From the NCBI RefSeq assembly GCF_026627255.1, contig NZ_JAPNLM010000025.1:1-64000 (forward strand): DNA of 64,000 bases, written 5' to 3'. The notes below the pieces were generated by a model. That model had not been told where the DNA came from and ran no database searches. It worked only from the letters and a program-made list of their open reading frames with translations. The stretch is from Streptomyces antarcticus. Lineage in GTDB: Bacteria; Actinomycetota; Actinomycetes; Streptomycetales; Streptomycetaceae. Below, one piece after another: positions 1 to 9,013 of this stretch. The position numbers and the translations under genes were made by a program. Numbering within the stretch: position 1 is the stretch's first letter; each line of letters opens with the position of its first letter.

Positions 1-258
1 CCCCTGGACCAACCCGAGGCCCAGGAGACCCCGGCCTCGGGCCAGCCAACACCGACCAGGCGACTACGACCGACCCCGCCAGCCCCGACCACCCACCCGC
101 TTGCCCGTTACCGACCCACGCTCCTAGGTACGGCGTCAGCGTCACGCTGACAGTTCGCGGTCCAGCCTTTCGTTTGGTTTGTCCGCCTTTCCGCTCACGT
201 TAGCGCTGGTGGTGGCCAGTGTCCTGGTGTCGGCAACATCGGGCACGAAGGGGCGGCC
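1..258. other. Upstream flank; possible Tn7-like left end
   Basis: No convincing gene lies before tnsA. A candidate element terminus begins about 148 with TGACAG. It is followed by two similar stretches in the same orientation, TCCAGCCTTTCG (161-172) and GTCCGCCTTTCC (181-192), spaced about 20 bp. Closely spaced direct repeats just outside tnsA are what TnsB-binding sites of Tn7-like elements look like. I could not find an inverted partner at the far side of tniQ, so the terminus remains a guess. Confidence 0.25.
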
Positions 259-1011
259 ATGGGGACTGGTGCAGGCGACGCGGATGCGACAGATTGCCGG
301 ACAGTCCGGGTCACGTATCGGCGGGCCAACGAACGACTGGTCGAGGCTGAGCTCGACCGGGTTCCGGTGGACGAAGTCGCCGGCGGACTTCCGGTACGCG
401 AGTTCCGTTGGTACCGGGGCCAGAAGCACTATTCGGGCTGGTACCACGCCTCGACAACAGGTCGGATGGTGGCGTACGAGAGCCGGTTGGAGCTCGCCCG
501 AATCCTGATCGCCGACTTCGCCGGTGACATCGTGGAGATCGCGGCCCAGCCCTTCCAACTGGTCGGCTCGGACGGTACCCGCATCCGCCGCCATGTTCCC
601 GATCTGTTCCTTGTCCACGCCGGCGGTCTGGTGACCGTCGTGGACGTCAAATCCCCCTCACGCATGAAGGATCCCAAGGTGATCGCACAGTTCGACTGGA
701 CACGCCAGGTGTGTTCGCGCCGCGGCTGGGTCTATGAGACCTGGTCGGGGGCCGAGCCTGCTGTCGTGGAGAACGTGCGCTTCCTGGCCGGCTACCGGCG
801 CCGCAATCTGGTGGAAACCTCGCTCATTGCACGCGTGCTGGACGCCGCGGTGGACCAGCCGACGATCGGCGGCGTCGAGGCCGCCCTGGCCGGACACCAC
901 TCGTGCGAGATCGTCCGTCCGGTCGTCCTGCACCTGGTCTGGTCCGGCCAGCTCGTCACCGACCTGTGTGCTCCGCTGAACCGTGCGAGCCGCATCCGGG
1001 TGGCGGCATGA
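259..1011 (+). CDS. tnsA: TnsA-like transposon endonuclease
   Basis: A 250-residue homologue of the Tn7 TnsA endonuclease, the restriction-enzyme-like subunit that cuts the 5' strands at the transposon ends and so permits cut-and-paste transposition with TnsB. The catalytic set of the family is visible: Glu74 in YESRLELAR, Asp115 in the PDLF motif, and Lys131 in VVDVKSPS. The stop TGA overlaps the next ATG by 4 bp (ATGA), so tnsA and tnsB are translationally coupled. The start is the ATG at 259; an earlier start is not needed because the conserved core begins near residue 45. Assignment rests on the motifs plus the tnsB/tnsC/tniQ neighbours, which together are diagnostic of a Tn7-like element. 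Confidence 0.9.
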   Translation: MGTGAGDADATDCRTVRVTYRRANERLVEAELDRVPVDEVAGGLPVREFRWYRGQKHYSGWYHASTTGRMVAYESRLELARILIADFAGDIVEIAAQPFQLVGSDGTRIRRHVPDLFLVHAGGLVTVVDVKSPSRMKDPKVIAQFDWTRQVCSRRGWVYETWSGAEPAVVENVRFLAGYRRRNLVETSLIARVLDAAVDQPTIGGVEAALAGHHSCEIVRPVVLHLVWSGQLVTDLCAPLNRASRIRVAA

Positions 1012-3053
1012 GTGCGTACGCGATGACCCTGTTTCCAGGGGCCCGGCTCTTCTTCAGCGGTGACGCCGTCGAGGTCGTGGACGTCGAGGGTCTGCACACG
1101 ACGGTCCGCAACGAGCGGACGGGCGAGTACAGGTCCGTTCCGCTCGGACGGCTGGCAGCCGGAGCCCGGTCGATCGGTGTTCCCGCGCCGACCGGCTCAA
1201 ACGGGGTTGGCCTGCTGCTGGCGGGCTTGTCGGCAGACCAGCGTCAGAGGCTGGAGGAACGGGCGGGGCACGTCCGGGAGGTGCTCAGCGGCTACCGGTC
1301 CGGGCATGTCGGCAGTGCTTTGCCGAGCGAGCCCAGGCCCGCTTACGATCCCGATCTTCCGCTGAAGGACCGAACTGCGGCCAAGGCCGCTGAGCTGGGT
1401 GTTTCGGCTCGCACGATTGAGCGGTGGCTGACCGCCTACCGGGAAAGTGGTGAGGCCGGCCTCGTCGATGCCCGCACGGGGAGGATCTCCAACGTCGATC
1501 CCCGCTGGGAGGAGGCGGTGCGCCGGGTGATGGCGGAGTCGGTGACCGGCTCGACCCCCACACGGTCGGCTCTACTGCTGTGGGCCGAGGAACGGCTGAC
1601 CAGCGAGTACGGCAAGGGGACGGTTCCGATCCCGTCCCGGAGCACGGCCTACGCCCGGCTCGCCTGGCTGGCCAAGGGCACGAACGCGGTGTCCGGCAGC
1701 GCCAAGGCCCGCCGCTCGATCGCGGAGAGGCCGCAGGGCACTTACGGACGACTGAGGGCCACCCGGCCCGGTGAGTACGTCGTGCTCGACACCCAGGACC
1801 TGGACATCTACGCCATGGAACCGGTGACCTGCCGCTGGGTTCCGGTCCAGCTCACCGTCGCCCAGGACCTGTTCTCGCGCTGCATCGTCGGCCTGCGGGT
1901 GACGGCCTGCTCCACGAAGGCAGTGGACGTCGCCGGAGTGCTGTTCGAGGCGGTCTGCCCTCCCCTGGACGACACGGTCCGGCCCGCGCTCGCTCCTTAC
2001 CACGGGCTGTGGGACGAGGTGGTGTTCACCGAGGACAGGCTCACCCCCGGCGGCGGACTGTGTCCGCCAGAGACGCTGGTCATCGACCACGGGCGGGCGT
2101 TCATGTCCGCGCACGTGATCGGCGTCTGCACCCGGCTGGGGATGTCCATTCAGCCGGCCCAGCCGAAGAAGCCCACGGACAAACCAACCGTCGAACGCTT
2201 CTTCCGCACCCTGCGGGAAGGGCTGATCCAGCACCTTCCCGCCTACAAGGGGCCCGACGTCCACAGCCGCGGGCAGGCGGTCGAGGACGCCGCGTTCTTC
2301 TTCATCCACGAGGTGGAGGAGATCATCCGCGAGTGGATCACGGAGGTCTATCACCGGCGTGAGCACGACGGACTGGTCATCCCGCAGTGGCCGAAGCTGT
2401 CGCTGTCCCCGTTGGAGATGCTGCGCATCGGCCTGGCCCGCGCCGGACGACTGCGCATGCCGGCCTCGCCGAACCTGGCCTTCCAGTTCCTCGCGGTCAA
2501 GCCGCGCACGATCCAGCACTACGGGGTCGAGGTCGACGGCCTGCGTTACAACGGGCCCGTGCTGGATGGCTACCGCAACGCACCGAGTCCTTATGCCGGT
2601 CTCGGGCGGCAGTGGCCGATCCACGTCAACCCTGACGACGTGCGGTTCGTCTACTTCCAGGACCCGGCCGACGACTCCTGGCATCCGCTGCTCTGGGAAC
2701 ACGCTCCGGCGCTGAAGATGGCCTTCAGCGGTGAGGCCGCCGCCTATGCTCGCCGTCTGGCCGCACGCGAGGGCCGGCACATCGACGCCTCTCAGGCCCT
2801 GTCGGATCTTCTGGCCCGTTGGGACCAGGGGATGGTCACCGACCGGCGCGAACGCCGCATGGCGGTGCGGCTGTCGGCAGATCGCCGCGCCCTGTCCCTG
2901 CCGGTGCTGCCCGAGCAGTCCGGCCCCTTGACGCCTCCGGAGCTGAGGCTGGTGCCCGACCTGCCGGCCGGGGACAGCGATGAGGAGGACGAGCTGTTCG
3001 ACGCCCCCGAGGGCGACGACTTCTACGCCGACGCCTTCGAGGTGATCGAGTGA
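1008..3053 (+). CDS. tnsB: TnsB-like DDE transposase
   Basis: A 681-residue Mu/Tn7-type transposase that binds the element ends and performs 3'-end cleavage and joining. I chose the ATG at 1008 because it overlaps the tnsA stop as ATGA; the open frame extends 35 codons further upstream but only inside tnsA. Residues about 110-240 hold helix-turn-helix DNA-binding domains (SARTIERWLTAYRESG). The RNase-H-fold core follows, with Asp261 (VVLDTQDLD), Asp360 (LVIDHGRAF) and Glu396 (PTVERFFRTLREG), a complete DDE triad. A beta-barrel and an acidic C-terminal tail (about residues 650-681) end the protein; in Tn7 the TnsB tail contacts TnsC. The next gene starts at a GTG overlapping this stop. Confidence 0.92.
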   Translation: MSAYAMTLFPGARLFFSGDAVEVVDVEGLHTTVRNERTGEYRSVPLGRLAAGARSIGVPAPTGSNGVGLLLAGLSADQRQRLEERAGHVREVLSGYRSGHVGSALPSEPRPAYDPDLPLKDRTAAKAAELGVSARTIERWLTAYRESGEAGLVDARTGRISNVDPRWEEAVRRVMAESVTGSTPTRSALLLWAEERLTSEYGKGTVPIPSRSTAYARLAWLAKGTNAVSGSAKARRSIAERPQGTYGRLRATRPGEYVVLDTQDLDIYAMEPVTCRWVPVQLTVAQDLFSRCIVGLRVTACSTKAVDVAGVLFEAVCPPLDDTVRPALAPYHGLWDEVVFTEDRLTPGGGLCPPETLVIDHGRAFMSAHVIGVCTRLGMSIQPAQPKKPTDKPTVERFFRTLREGLIQHLPAYKGPDVHSRGQAVEDAAFFFIHEVEEIIREWITEVYHRREHDGLVIPQWPKLSLSPLEMLRIGLARAGRLRMPASPNLAFQFLAVKPRTIQHYGVEVDGLRYNGPVLDGYRNAPSPYAGLGRQWPIHVNPDDVRFVYFQDPADDSWHPLLWEHAPALKMAFSGEAAAYARRLAAREGRHIDASQALSDLLARWDQGMVTDRRERRMAVRLSADRRALSLPVLPEQSGPLTPPELRLVPDLPAGDSDEEDELFDAPEGDDFYADAFEVIE

Positions 3054-4138
3054 GGCAGCCCAACCTGTTCAGCCTCTCCCGCAAGGAGGGCTGGCGCCGC
3101 TTCGCCGACGCCGCGCCGCGGCAGCGGCCCGAGACCCTGCCCCGGGCCCAACTGGCCGCGCTGACCGAGGCGGCAGCCGAGGACTACAACGACTCCCGGC
3201 ACGACTGGCACGCGAACTTCGGCATCATCCAGACGCCTCAACTCGCGGGCATCCACGACGAACTCGAACAGATCGTCGCCGCCAATCGGCAGGACGGCGA
3301 CCGCATCCGTTCCGCCGCCGTCATCGACGCACTGCCGGGCCTGGGCAAGACCACCATCGCCAACCTGTTCGGCCGCGACTTCGACCGCCAGCAGATGCGC
3401 CGCTTGTCCACGGTCACCGAGGCCGGACACGAACGCATCCCCATCTTCCGTGTCGGCCTGACCTCCAACACCACCCTGCGAACCCTGAACCGGATGATCT
3501 GCGAGTACTACGGCCACCCCGCCACTGACCGGGCGAACGCCGCCGCCCTGGCCAGCCACGCGCTGGACTGCGTCCTGTCCTGCGAGACCCAGCTCGGCAT
3601 CATCGACGACATCCACTTCATCGACCTGGACCGCCGCGACGGCCTGGCGGTGTCCAACCACCTCAAGTGGCTCGCCAACGAGCTGCCGGTCACCTTCGTC
3701 TATGTCGGTGCCGGCCTCGCCGAGCGGCGGTTCTTCGCAGACGGGCTGACCGGCAAGAATGTGGCCCTGGCCCAGACCGCCCGCCGCTGGACCCGCCTGG
3801 GTGTCGATCCGTTCCGTCTCGACACCGAGCAGGGCCGACGCCACTGGCGGAGCCTGATCAAGTCCACCGAACGTCAGCTCGTCCTCGCCGAGCACCGGCC
3901 CGGGATGCTGCTGCGCCACGCCGACTACCTTTTCGAACGCACCAGCGGGCACATCGGGTCGTACTTCACGCTGCTCATGCGCGGCTGCTACCGCGCGATC
4001 CGCACCGGCACGGAAGCCATCACCCGCGAGGTCCTGGACGGCGTCCGGCTCGATGAGGCGTCCGAGCAGGCACGCAAGCAGCTGGCCGCCACCATGGCTC
4101 ACGCGAAGATCACTTCCGTGCTCGGTGATGCCTCGTGA
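3050..4138 (+). CDS. tnsC: TnsC/TniB-like AAA+ ATPase
   Basis: A 362-residue AAA+ transposition regulator that links target selection (TniQ) to the TnsA/TnsB transposase. Walker A is ALPGLGKTT with Lys100; Walker B is LGIIDDIHF with Asp186/Asp187. The GTG start at 3050 overlaps the tnsB stop (GTGA), and its own stop overlaps the tniQ GTG in the same way, so all four genes form one tightly coupled operon. The length suits stand-alone TniB/TnsC proteins of actinobacterial Tn7-like elements and is shorter than E. coli TnsC. No odd residues were noticed in the nucleotide-binding motifs, so the protein looks functional. Confidence 0.9.
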   Translation: MRQPNLFSLSRKEGWRRFADAAPRQRPETLPRAQLAALTEAAAEDYNDSRHDWHANFGIIQTPQLAGIHDELEQIVAANRQDGDRIRSAAVIDALPGLGKTTIANLFGRDFDRQQMRRLSTVTEAGHERIPIFRVGLTSNTTLRTLNRMICEYYGHPATDRANAAALASHALDCVLSCETQLGIIDDIHFIDLDRRDGLAVSNHLKWLANELPVTFVYVGAGLAERRFFADGLTGKNVALAQTARRWTRLGVDPFRLDTEQGRRHWRSLIKSTERQLVLAEHRPGMLLRHADYLFERTSGHIGSYFTLLMRGCYRAIRTGTEAITREVLDGVRLDEASEQARKQLAATMAHAKITSVLGDAS

Positions 4139-6444
4139 CCGAAGCACGTGTCCTGCCGCTGCGGATCCCGATCCTGGACGGCGAGAGTCTCGACAGCTGG
4201 CTGGAGACACTGGGCCGCCGCAACGGCCTGACGCTCTCCGCGTTCCTGCGCGTCCTGGGTATGCCCCGGCAACACCTCACCCGCCTGCTGGTCAGCGCCC
4301 CGCCCGTCGCCGTGCTGCGCGAGCTGGAGATCCGCACCGGCCTGCCGGCGGGTCGCCTCGATCAGGCGGTGATCGGCAGCGACTTCCCCCTCGGCCCCAG
4401 GCGGCAACGACGATGCCGGTTCTGTCCCCAGTGCCTGGCCGAGCGGGAAGGACGGTGGCTGCGGAAGTGGTGGCTGCCCTGGACGTTCGCCTGCACCACG
4501 CACGAGGCCCTGCTGCACGACACCTGTTCCGGCTGCGGCGAAGGAGTACGCATCAGGCTCCCCGGACACACTCTGCGGTTCCCGGCGGGAACCTGCACCC
4601 TCGGTTCCCGGCTCACGTCGGTCTGCGGCACCGACCTGACCAGCTCCGACGTTCTGCCGCTGGACTCCGATCATCCATTGCTCGCCGCTCAGCACCGCGT
4701 CGACGTCCTGCTCGCCACGCCGTCCACGGCCGGCACGGTCCTGGCCGACCTGAACCAGTGCACGCCATGGCTGATGCACACGATCGACGACAACGACATC
4801 CAGACGATGGGCCGGACGGTCCGCGAGCGCTGGCGCCGCCGGCCGCTGGCCACCCGGACTCCGGCCGACCGGGTCAAGCCGCTCGACGCCGCCACCAGCG
4901 GTGTCATCGCCCACGCGGCCCTGGCCTTCCTCGACACACCCGACGACGACTCGGCCGTCCACGCTGTCCACGTCCTGCGGTCCCGGCGCGACACCCCGAA
5001 CAAGGTGATCCCCAAGGGCATGACCGCCGAGCAATGGTCCCGGCTCTCGCCAGGCACACGGCGCCGTTTCCTGCACGCCGGCGATCAGATCATGGGCGCC
5101 CTGGACCGCGTCCGCTTCTCCTCCTCCACCCCACGCGCCCGCGTCCCCGAACCCGGCGATCGCAGCGCGAGCGCACGCATCCGAAACGTTCCGCAGCTGC
5201 TCTGGCCCGGTTGGACAGTGCGACTCATGCCCCAGGAGGGGATGCAAGAGAACCTGTTCCGCGGCATCGCCGCCGCACTGCTTCTCCTGCCCGGGGAACC
5301 TGTCCTTCGGGCACGCGGCGTCACCGACCGATTGGGACCGCACCTGCCGAACGCCATGACCGTCACCTTGCAACGAGCCCTCAAGTCCGGCCACCCGGAC
5401 GTGCTCACCGCACTCTGCAACCTCGCCCACCATCTCGACGACCACGGCAGCCCCATCGACTACGAACGTCGGCGGCACATCATCCCCGCGGCCCCGATCA
5501 GTCCCGACCAGTGGCGCGAGCTGTGTTTCCGCACCGGCACCCAGCCCGGTGAACAGCTCAGCGCCAAGACCACCCAGGCCCCCCGCTACCTCAACGCCCA
5601 GCGCTACCTCAACCAGCTCCTCACCGGCGCCGACCTCACCGACCCCCGCCATCCCCTCGTCCTGCGATCGGCGCCCGACCGCTCCCGGTACTTCGCCTTC
5701 CCGCCCTCCCTGACCCTCGACCAGCGAGATGCCCTCCACCAGCACGCGATCGGCATCCTGCACGACCTGAACATCGACGAGCCACTGACCTGGGAACCAC
5801 CGCAAGAATGCGCCGACGGACTCGATCTCCCCGGCCGGCACCTCGACGACATCGACCTGGAAGAAGTACGCCGCATCGTCATCACCGAACAACGCGCACC
5901 GCGAGAAGCTGCCAAGGATCTGGACACCACCCTGACCCACATCCGGTTCGCACTCGAACGGGTTCCCCGCGAACCGCGCGAGTGGGCCAGGTCATCGAGC
6001 CTCGGCTCCTGGCGCCTCCACCAACAGGCCAAAGAGGTCCTCACCACCGCCTTCCTGCAACGCGAGTACATCGACAGCGACAAGACCCTGGCTCGCATCG
6101 CCCAGGAAACCGGAATCCCCCGCCACATCGCCGTCGCCCAAGCCCGCGCACGACCGATCCATTCGGCGCGGCCGGCAGGCGCGACAGCCGGTGAAAGCGC
6201 GAGAGGTCGAAGCCACGCCCCTGAACCTCAGCCGCGGGCACGGCGAAGAGGTCGATGCCGTCTTCGCTGGGCGGCGACGGGGCGGCTTCCCGGATGGCGA
6301 GGAGCGCTTCGCCCTGCTCGCGGTGCGGCAGGAGGCGCGGCGCGCGATCGGTGTGTCCCTCGAAAGTCATGGTCAGCCCTCGGCCAGGTGTATTTGAAGG
6401 TGAAGGCGAGCGCGACGCTCACGGTGGCGATCAGGGCGATCTGA
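4135..6444 (+). CDS. TniQ/TnsD-like target selector, chimeric 3' end
   Basis: A TniQ-family protein that chooses the insertion site in Tn7-like transposition. The N-terminal TniQ domain is clear: an opening motif (LDGESLDSWLETLGRRNGL) and a zinc-binding region with CRFCPQC, a TTHEALL segment and CSGCGEG at about residues 97-140. The reading frame is 769 codons. The authentic protein probably ends near residue 670 (about nt 6150), after a helix-turn-helix-like stretch (IAQETGIPRHIAVAQAR). The last 90 or so residues are Arg/Ala/Pro-rich and overlap minus-strand coding-like sequence, which suggests that the gene was cut by recombination or that the element edge lies here. Its large size is more like site-specific TnsD than the small TniQ of CRISPR-associated transposons, and no CRISPR locus is present. 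Confidence 0.8.
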   Translation: MTEARVLPLRIPILDGESLDSWLETLGRRNGLTLSAFLRVLGMPRQHLTRLLVSAPPVAVLRELEIRTGLPAGRLDQAVIGSDFPLGPRRQRRCRFCPQCLAEREGRWLRKWWLPWTFACTTHEALLHDTCSGCGEGVRIRLPGHTLRFPAGTCTLGSRLTSVCGTDLTSSDVLPLDSDHPLLAAQHRVDVLLATPSTAGTVLADLNQCTPWLMHTIDDNDIQTMGRTVRERWRRRPLATRTPADRVKPLDAATSGVIAHAALAFLDTPDDDSAVHAVHVLRSRRDTPNKVIPKGMTAEQWSRLSPGTRRRFLHAGDQIMGALDRVRFSSSTPRARVPEPGDRSASARIRNVPQLLWPGWTVRLMPQEGMQENLFRGIAAALLLLPGEPVLRARGVTDRLGPHLPNAMTVTLQRALKSGHPDVLTALCNLAHHLDDHGSPIDYERRRHIIPAAPISPDQWRELCFRTGTQPGEQLSAKTTQAPRYLNAQRYLNQLLTGADLTDPRHPLVLRSAPDRSRYFAFPPSLTLDQRDALHQHAIGILHDLNIDEPLTWEPPQECADGLDLPGRHLDDIDLEEVRRIVITEQRAPREAAKDLDTTLTHIRFALERVPREPREWARSSSLGSWRLHQQAKEVLTTAFLQREYIDSDKTLARIAQETGIPRHIAVAQARARPIHSARPAGATAGESARGRSHAPEPQPRARRRGRCRLRWAATGRLPGWRGALRPARGAAGGAARDRCVPRKSWSALGQVYLKVKASATLTVAIRAI

Positions 6445-6482
6445 GCGCTGATCTGCCGCCAGCCCCAGCCCTTCCTGTCCAT
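6180..6482 (-). pseudogene. Remnant of small mobile-element genes
   Basis: Two overlapping coding-like minus-strand stretches. The first opens at ATG 6482 with about 36 residues that look like a real membrane-anchored small protein (MDRKGWGWRQISAQIALIA, then a hydrophobic segment). It degenerates into Arg/Pro-rich sequence without a stop at the expected place. The second opens at ATG 6370 (MTFEGHTDRAPRLLPHREQG) and runs about 60 good codons before meeting the tniQ 3' end. I do not recognise either family. The simplest reading is residual integrative-element genes interrupted at the tniQ junction near 6155-6185. Confidence 0.3.
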
Positions 6483-6500
6483 CCAGCGCAGTGGACGCCT

Positions 6501-7109
6501 TCAAGTCGGCGCGACGGGCTCCTCGGAGATCACGAGGTGGAGAAACGCCCGGCAGTGCTCGCCCAGATGTTTGATCACGGCGTCGTACTCGTCGTCATCG
6601 GAGCTGATGTTGTGCCGGTCGAGAACGATCACGCCGTCGGCCAAGCCCTCTCGGAGCTGCCGCTCGGCTTCCCGCCAACCAGGTCGATCCCAAGGCGGCG
6701 TGTAGACGCCCTGGCTCGCACTGGATGCCGGGAAGTACGTCGTGGTCACCGGGACGGCCACATCGTGGAGCCGGGCGGCGATCGCGTAACCGAGCTGGTC
6801 GGCCTCAGCCTGTAGCGTTCCCCAGTCCTCGTCAGGTCGGGCCCTCGGAGTCGGTACCAAGCTGTACGCCAGCACGCGCAGCGACTGATCGTCCTGCGTG
6901 TCGACGACCTGTCGGTAGAAGTGCTCACGGAAGCCTCGGAGTTGGCCGGCTCGGGACTGGCGCTTCACCCGGGGAGAGGTGCGGGGCCATCTCGGGTGGT
7001 CGTTGCCAGCAATCGGCGACCCAGCGCCCGTGTGCTTCTCACGTCCCCAGTCGAAGGCAACGAGGCTCAACACGTCGGGTCCGTGCTTGATTGCGTCGTG
7101 CGGTGACAT
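6501..7109 (-). CDS. Conserved hypothetical, resolvase-like fold
   Basis: A 202-residue protein of unknown role. I chose ATG 7109 because upstream codons fall into the neighbouring ATPase gene, which this gene overlaps by about 43 bp; the two are probably co-transcribed. The second half (LAYSLVPTP..., then a stretch with DGVIVLDRHNISSDDDEY and HLVISEEP) has the alternating strand/helix pattern of the serine-recombinase catalytic fold. The nucleophilic serine motif is not recognisable, so I do not call it a recombinase. It sits in the HATPase/XRE regulatory locus of a type common in Streptomyces, which suggests a regulatory or accessory role there. Confidence 0.6.
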   Translation of the reverse strand: MSPHDAIKHGPDVLSLVAFDWGREKHTGAGSPIAGNDHPRWPRTSPRVKRQSRAGQLRGFREHFYRQVVDTQDDQSLRVLAYSLVPTPRARPDEDWGTLQAEADQLGYAIAARLHDVAVPVTTTYFPASSASQGVYTPPWDRPGWREAERQLREGLADGVIVLDRHNISSDDDEYDAVIKHLGEHCRAFLHLVISEEPVAPT

Positions 7110-7585
7110 GGGGGTGCCTCCGTGAGAGTGGGGATGACCGCGTACGTAGTTCGGCCGCCGTCCGCGACGCCCCACCGAAGCGACAGGCAGGCGACGAGGT
7201 GCAGCCCTCGACCACCGAGGCCAGCGGCACTTGCGCGTCGTCGCCTCGCCGGTGCGGTGCTGTCGTCGGTGACTCGGATTCGAAGCTCGTGATCGTCGTG
7301 TCGCAGTCGCAGTCGAACATCCCCGGAACCGTGGATGATCGCGTTGGACACCAACTCCGAGACGACGAGCCGGGCGTCCTCTGCCGGCGCGTCCGGCAAC
7401 GACCACTGCTTCAGCACGGTGGCCGTGGTTCGCCGTGCTTGAGCGACGTGCACATCCACCGGCTCCATGACCATCTCGAAGACGTGAGAGGCCAGCGGAC
7501 ACCGAGCGGTCGCGGCGCCGACGAGGTGGGCGCCACAGTCGTCGCCCCCAGGTCGAGGTGGCGTTGCTGTCCGGTGCGTGGTCAT
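7067..7585 (-). CDS. HATPase-fold anti-sigma-like regulator
   Basis: A 172-residue ATP-binding protein of the GHKL/HATPase_c_2 type (RsbW/SpoIIAB-like), the family behind many Streptomyces anti-sigma or development-linked kinases. The N box is LVVSELVSNAIIHG and the G1/G2 region runs through IRVTDDS and GLGGRGLHLV. I prefer the ATG at 7585 (MTTHRTATPP) over the earlier in-frame ATG at 7651, because the earlier one would run through the G-rich repeats between this gene and the divergent XRE gene. Proximity to an XRE/TPR regulator is the arrangement of AbaA/whiJ-like clusters (family knowledge), so the two genes plausibly form a regulatory pair. Confidence 0.8.
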   Translation of the reverse strand: MTTHRTATPPRPGGDDCGAHLVGAATARCPLASHVFEMVMEPVDVHVAQARRTTATVLKQWSLPDAPAEDARLVVSELVSNAIIHGSGDVRLRLRHDDHELRIRVTDDSTAPARRRRASAAGLGGRGLHLVACLSLRWGVADGGRTTYAVIPTLTEAPPCHRTTQSSTDPTC

Positions 7586-7620
7586 GCGCACATCGCACCG
7601 TGGCTGCGCGATCCGGAACA

Positions 7621-7672
7621 GGGGAAACCGGAGGGGGGAAATCTTTGTCAAGGGGGGAAATCAGGGGGGAGT
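7621..7672. promoter_or_regulatory. G-rich direct repeats between divergent genes
   Basis: The sequence GGGGGGAAATC occurs at 7633-7643 and again at 7652-7662, 19 bp apart. Partial copies lie at 7621 (GGGGAAACC) and 7664 (GGGGGGAG). They sit in the 130 bp between the divergent HATPase (start 7585) and XRE (start 7716) genes. Regular spacing of about two helical turns suggests an operator for the XRE protein; this is inference only. Confidence 0.4.
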
Positions 7673-7715
7673 TGAGGAGAGTATTGGCTTTCTCCCACGA
7701 ACAGGGGTCAGACTC

Positions 7716-8962
7716 ATGGCAGTGGATCCGTTTGCCGATCTGCTCCGTCACCTGCGGCGTAACGCGGATCGGACGCAGGACGAGCAGGCCGGTGCGATCA
7801 ACGCCGCTTCCGGCCGGGCAACGATGACCCGCCGAGAGGTCAATCGGTACGAGAACGGTGCCAACGTTCCGACGGACCACACCCTGGGGAACATCGCTTT
7901 GGCTTGCGGCGTCCCGCTGGAGCCGCTGCTGCGCGAGGCGAAAGCCGCCCGCGCCAGGCGGCGAGAGAAGAACAAGGCCGAGGCGGAGGACCTGGACGAC
8001 GTGAAACGCCGAACGCTGCTGGGAGGCGCAGTCATCAGTGCGGCTGCGGCTGCCGAGCCGTGGGGCCGGCTGGCCTATGCCCTCAGCAAAGGTTCCAAGA
8101 TCGACCCTGAGTCAGCGGGGGTGCTTATTGATCATGCGGCCCGGTTGCACGTGGACGAGCTGAGCGAGAGCGCGCTCAGCCTGCAGTCTCGGGTCGAGGC
8201 ACACTTGGACGCGATCACCGCAGCCCTTCCCCGCGCCGGAACCCACGAGCGAGCACTGACCATCGCGGCGGGAGAGACCGCAGCTCTTGCCGGATGGGTT
8301 GCCTGGGACCTCGGCGAGCACGACAAGGCCATCTCCTATTACGGAGTGACCTCGGAGTGCGCGAAGAAGGCTGGGCACCCCCCTCTGCGCGCCCTGGCTC
8401 TGGGCTACGCGAGCTATGGTGCCCCCAGCCCTGCGAAGGCGCTGGAAATGCTCTCGCAGGCAGCTCAGGACGTACGCGGACGTGGCAATGCAACCGCCGC
8501 AGCATGGGCCCTGGGCCGGTACGCGGAGGAGGCCGCTCAGTCAGGCGATGACGCTGCGGCCCTTCGCGCGCTGGACCAGGCCAAGTTCGCCTATGACTTC
8601 GCCGACCATCGAGCGAGCAGGCGTGGGTCCGCTTCGTGACGCCGTACCGGATTGACTCCTTCGCCCTCTCGGTCTACGGCGAACTCAAGCGTCAGGAGCT
8701 GACGGCCACGGCCGACTCCGCAGTCGAGCGCCTCGGTGGTGAACTCCCCGAGTCCGGTGTGGTCGTCCTGGGGGACCTGGCGTCCGCCCTTCTGCGCGGC
8801 GGCGACGTAGACCGCGGGGCCTACGTCGCGCACCAGTTCGCGGCAGCGGCGGAGTCGAAGCCCAACACCATGGGCCGTCAGCGGGCGCAGGCCATCGCTG
8901 CCGGGCTCCCCGACACCGAGCATGACCTGGCCAGCCACCTGCTGACGTTCGCGACGCTGTGA
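7716..8962 (+). pseudogene. XRE-family/TPR regulator, frameshifted
   Basis: An about 415-residue Streptomyces regulator: an N-terminal Cro/C1 helix-turn-helix (about residues 5-70, with TRREVNRYENGANVPT), a linker with KRRTLLGG, and a TPR-like helical C-terminal half. The first frame starts at ATG 7716 and ends prematurely at 8639 after FADHRASRRGSAS. Around 8609 a switch of frame restores the family sequence, reading EQAWVRFVTPYRIDSF and on to 8962. A single missing base at the ACCATCG-AGCGAG junction explains this. The downstream part is well conserved, so either the mutation is recent or it is a sequencing error. It is divergent from the HATPase gene. Confidence 0.75.
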
Positions 8963-9013
8963 AGCGTCCAAGCGCACGGGCTCGGTGAGAGCGAGGCGCT
9001 GCGGTGGTGACCT

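Noticed and set aside
4099..5940. Very long minus-strand open frame (613 codons) across tniQ
   Set aside because: It is the antisense shadow of tniQ in high-GC DNA; composition is Gly/Glu/Val-biased and it has no family landmarks.
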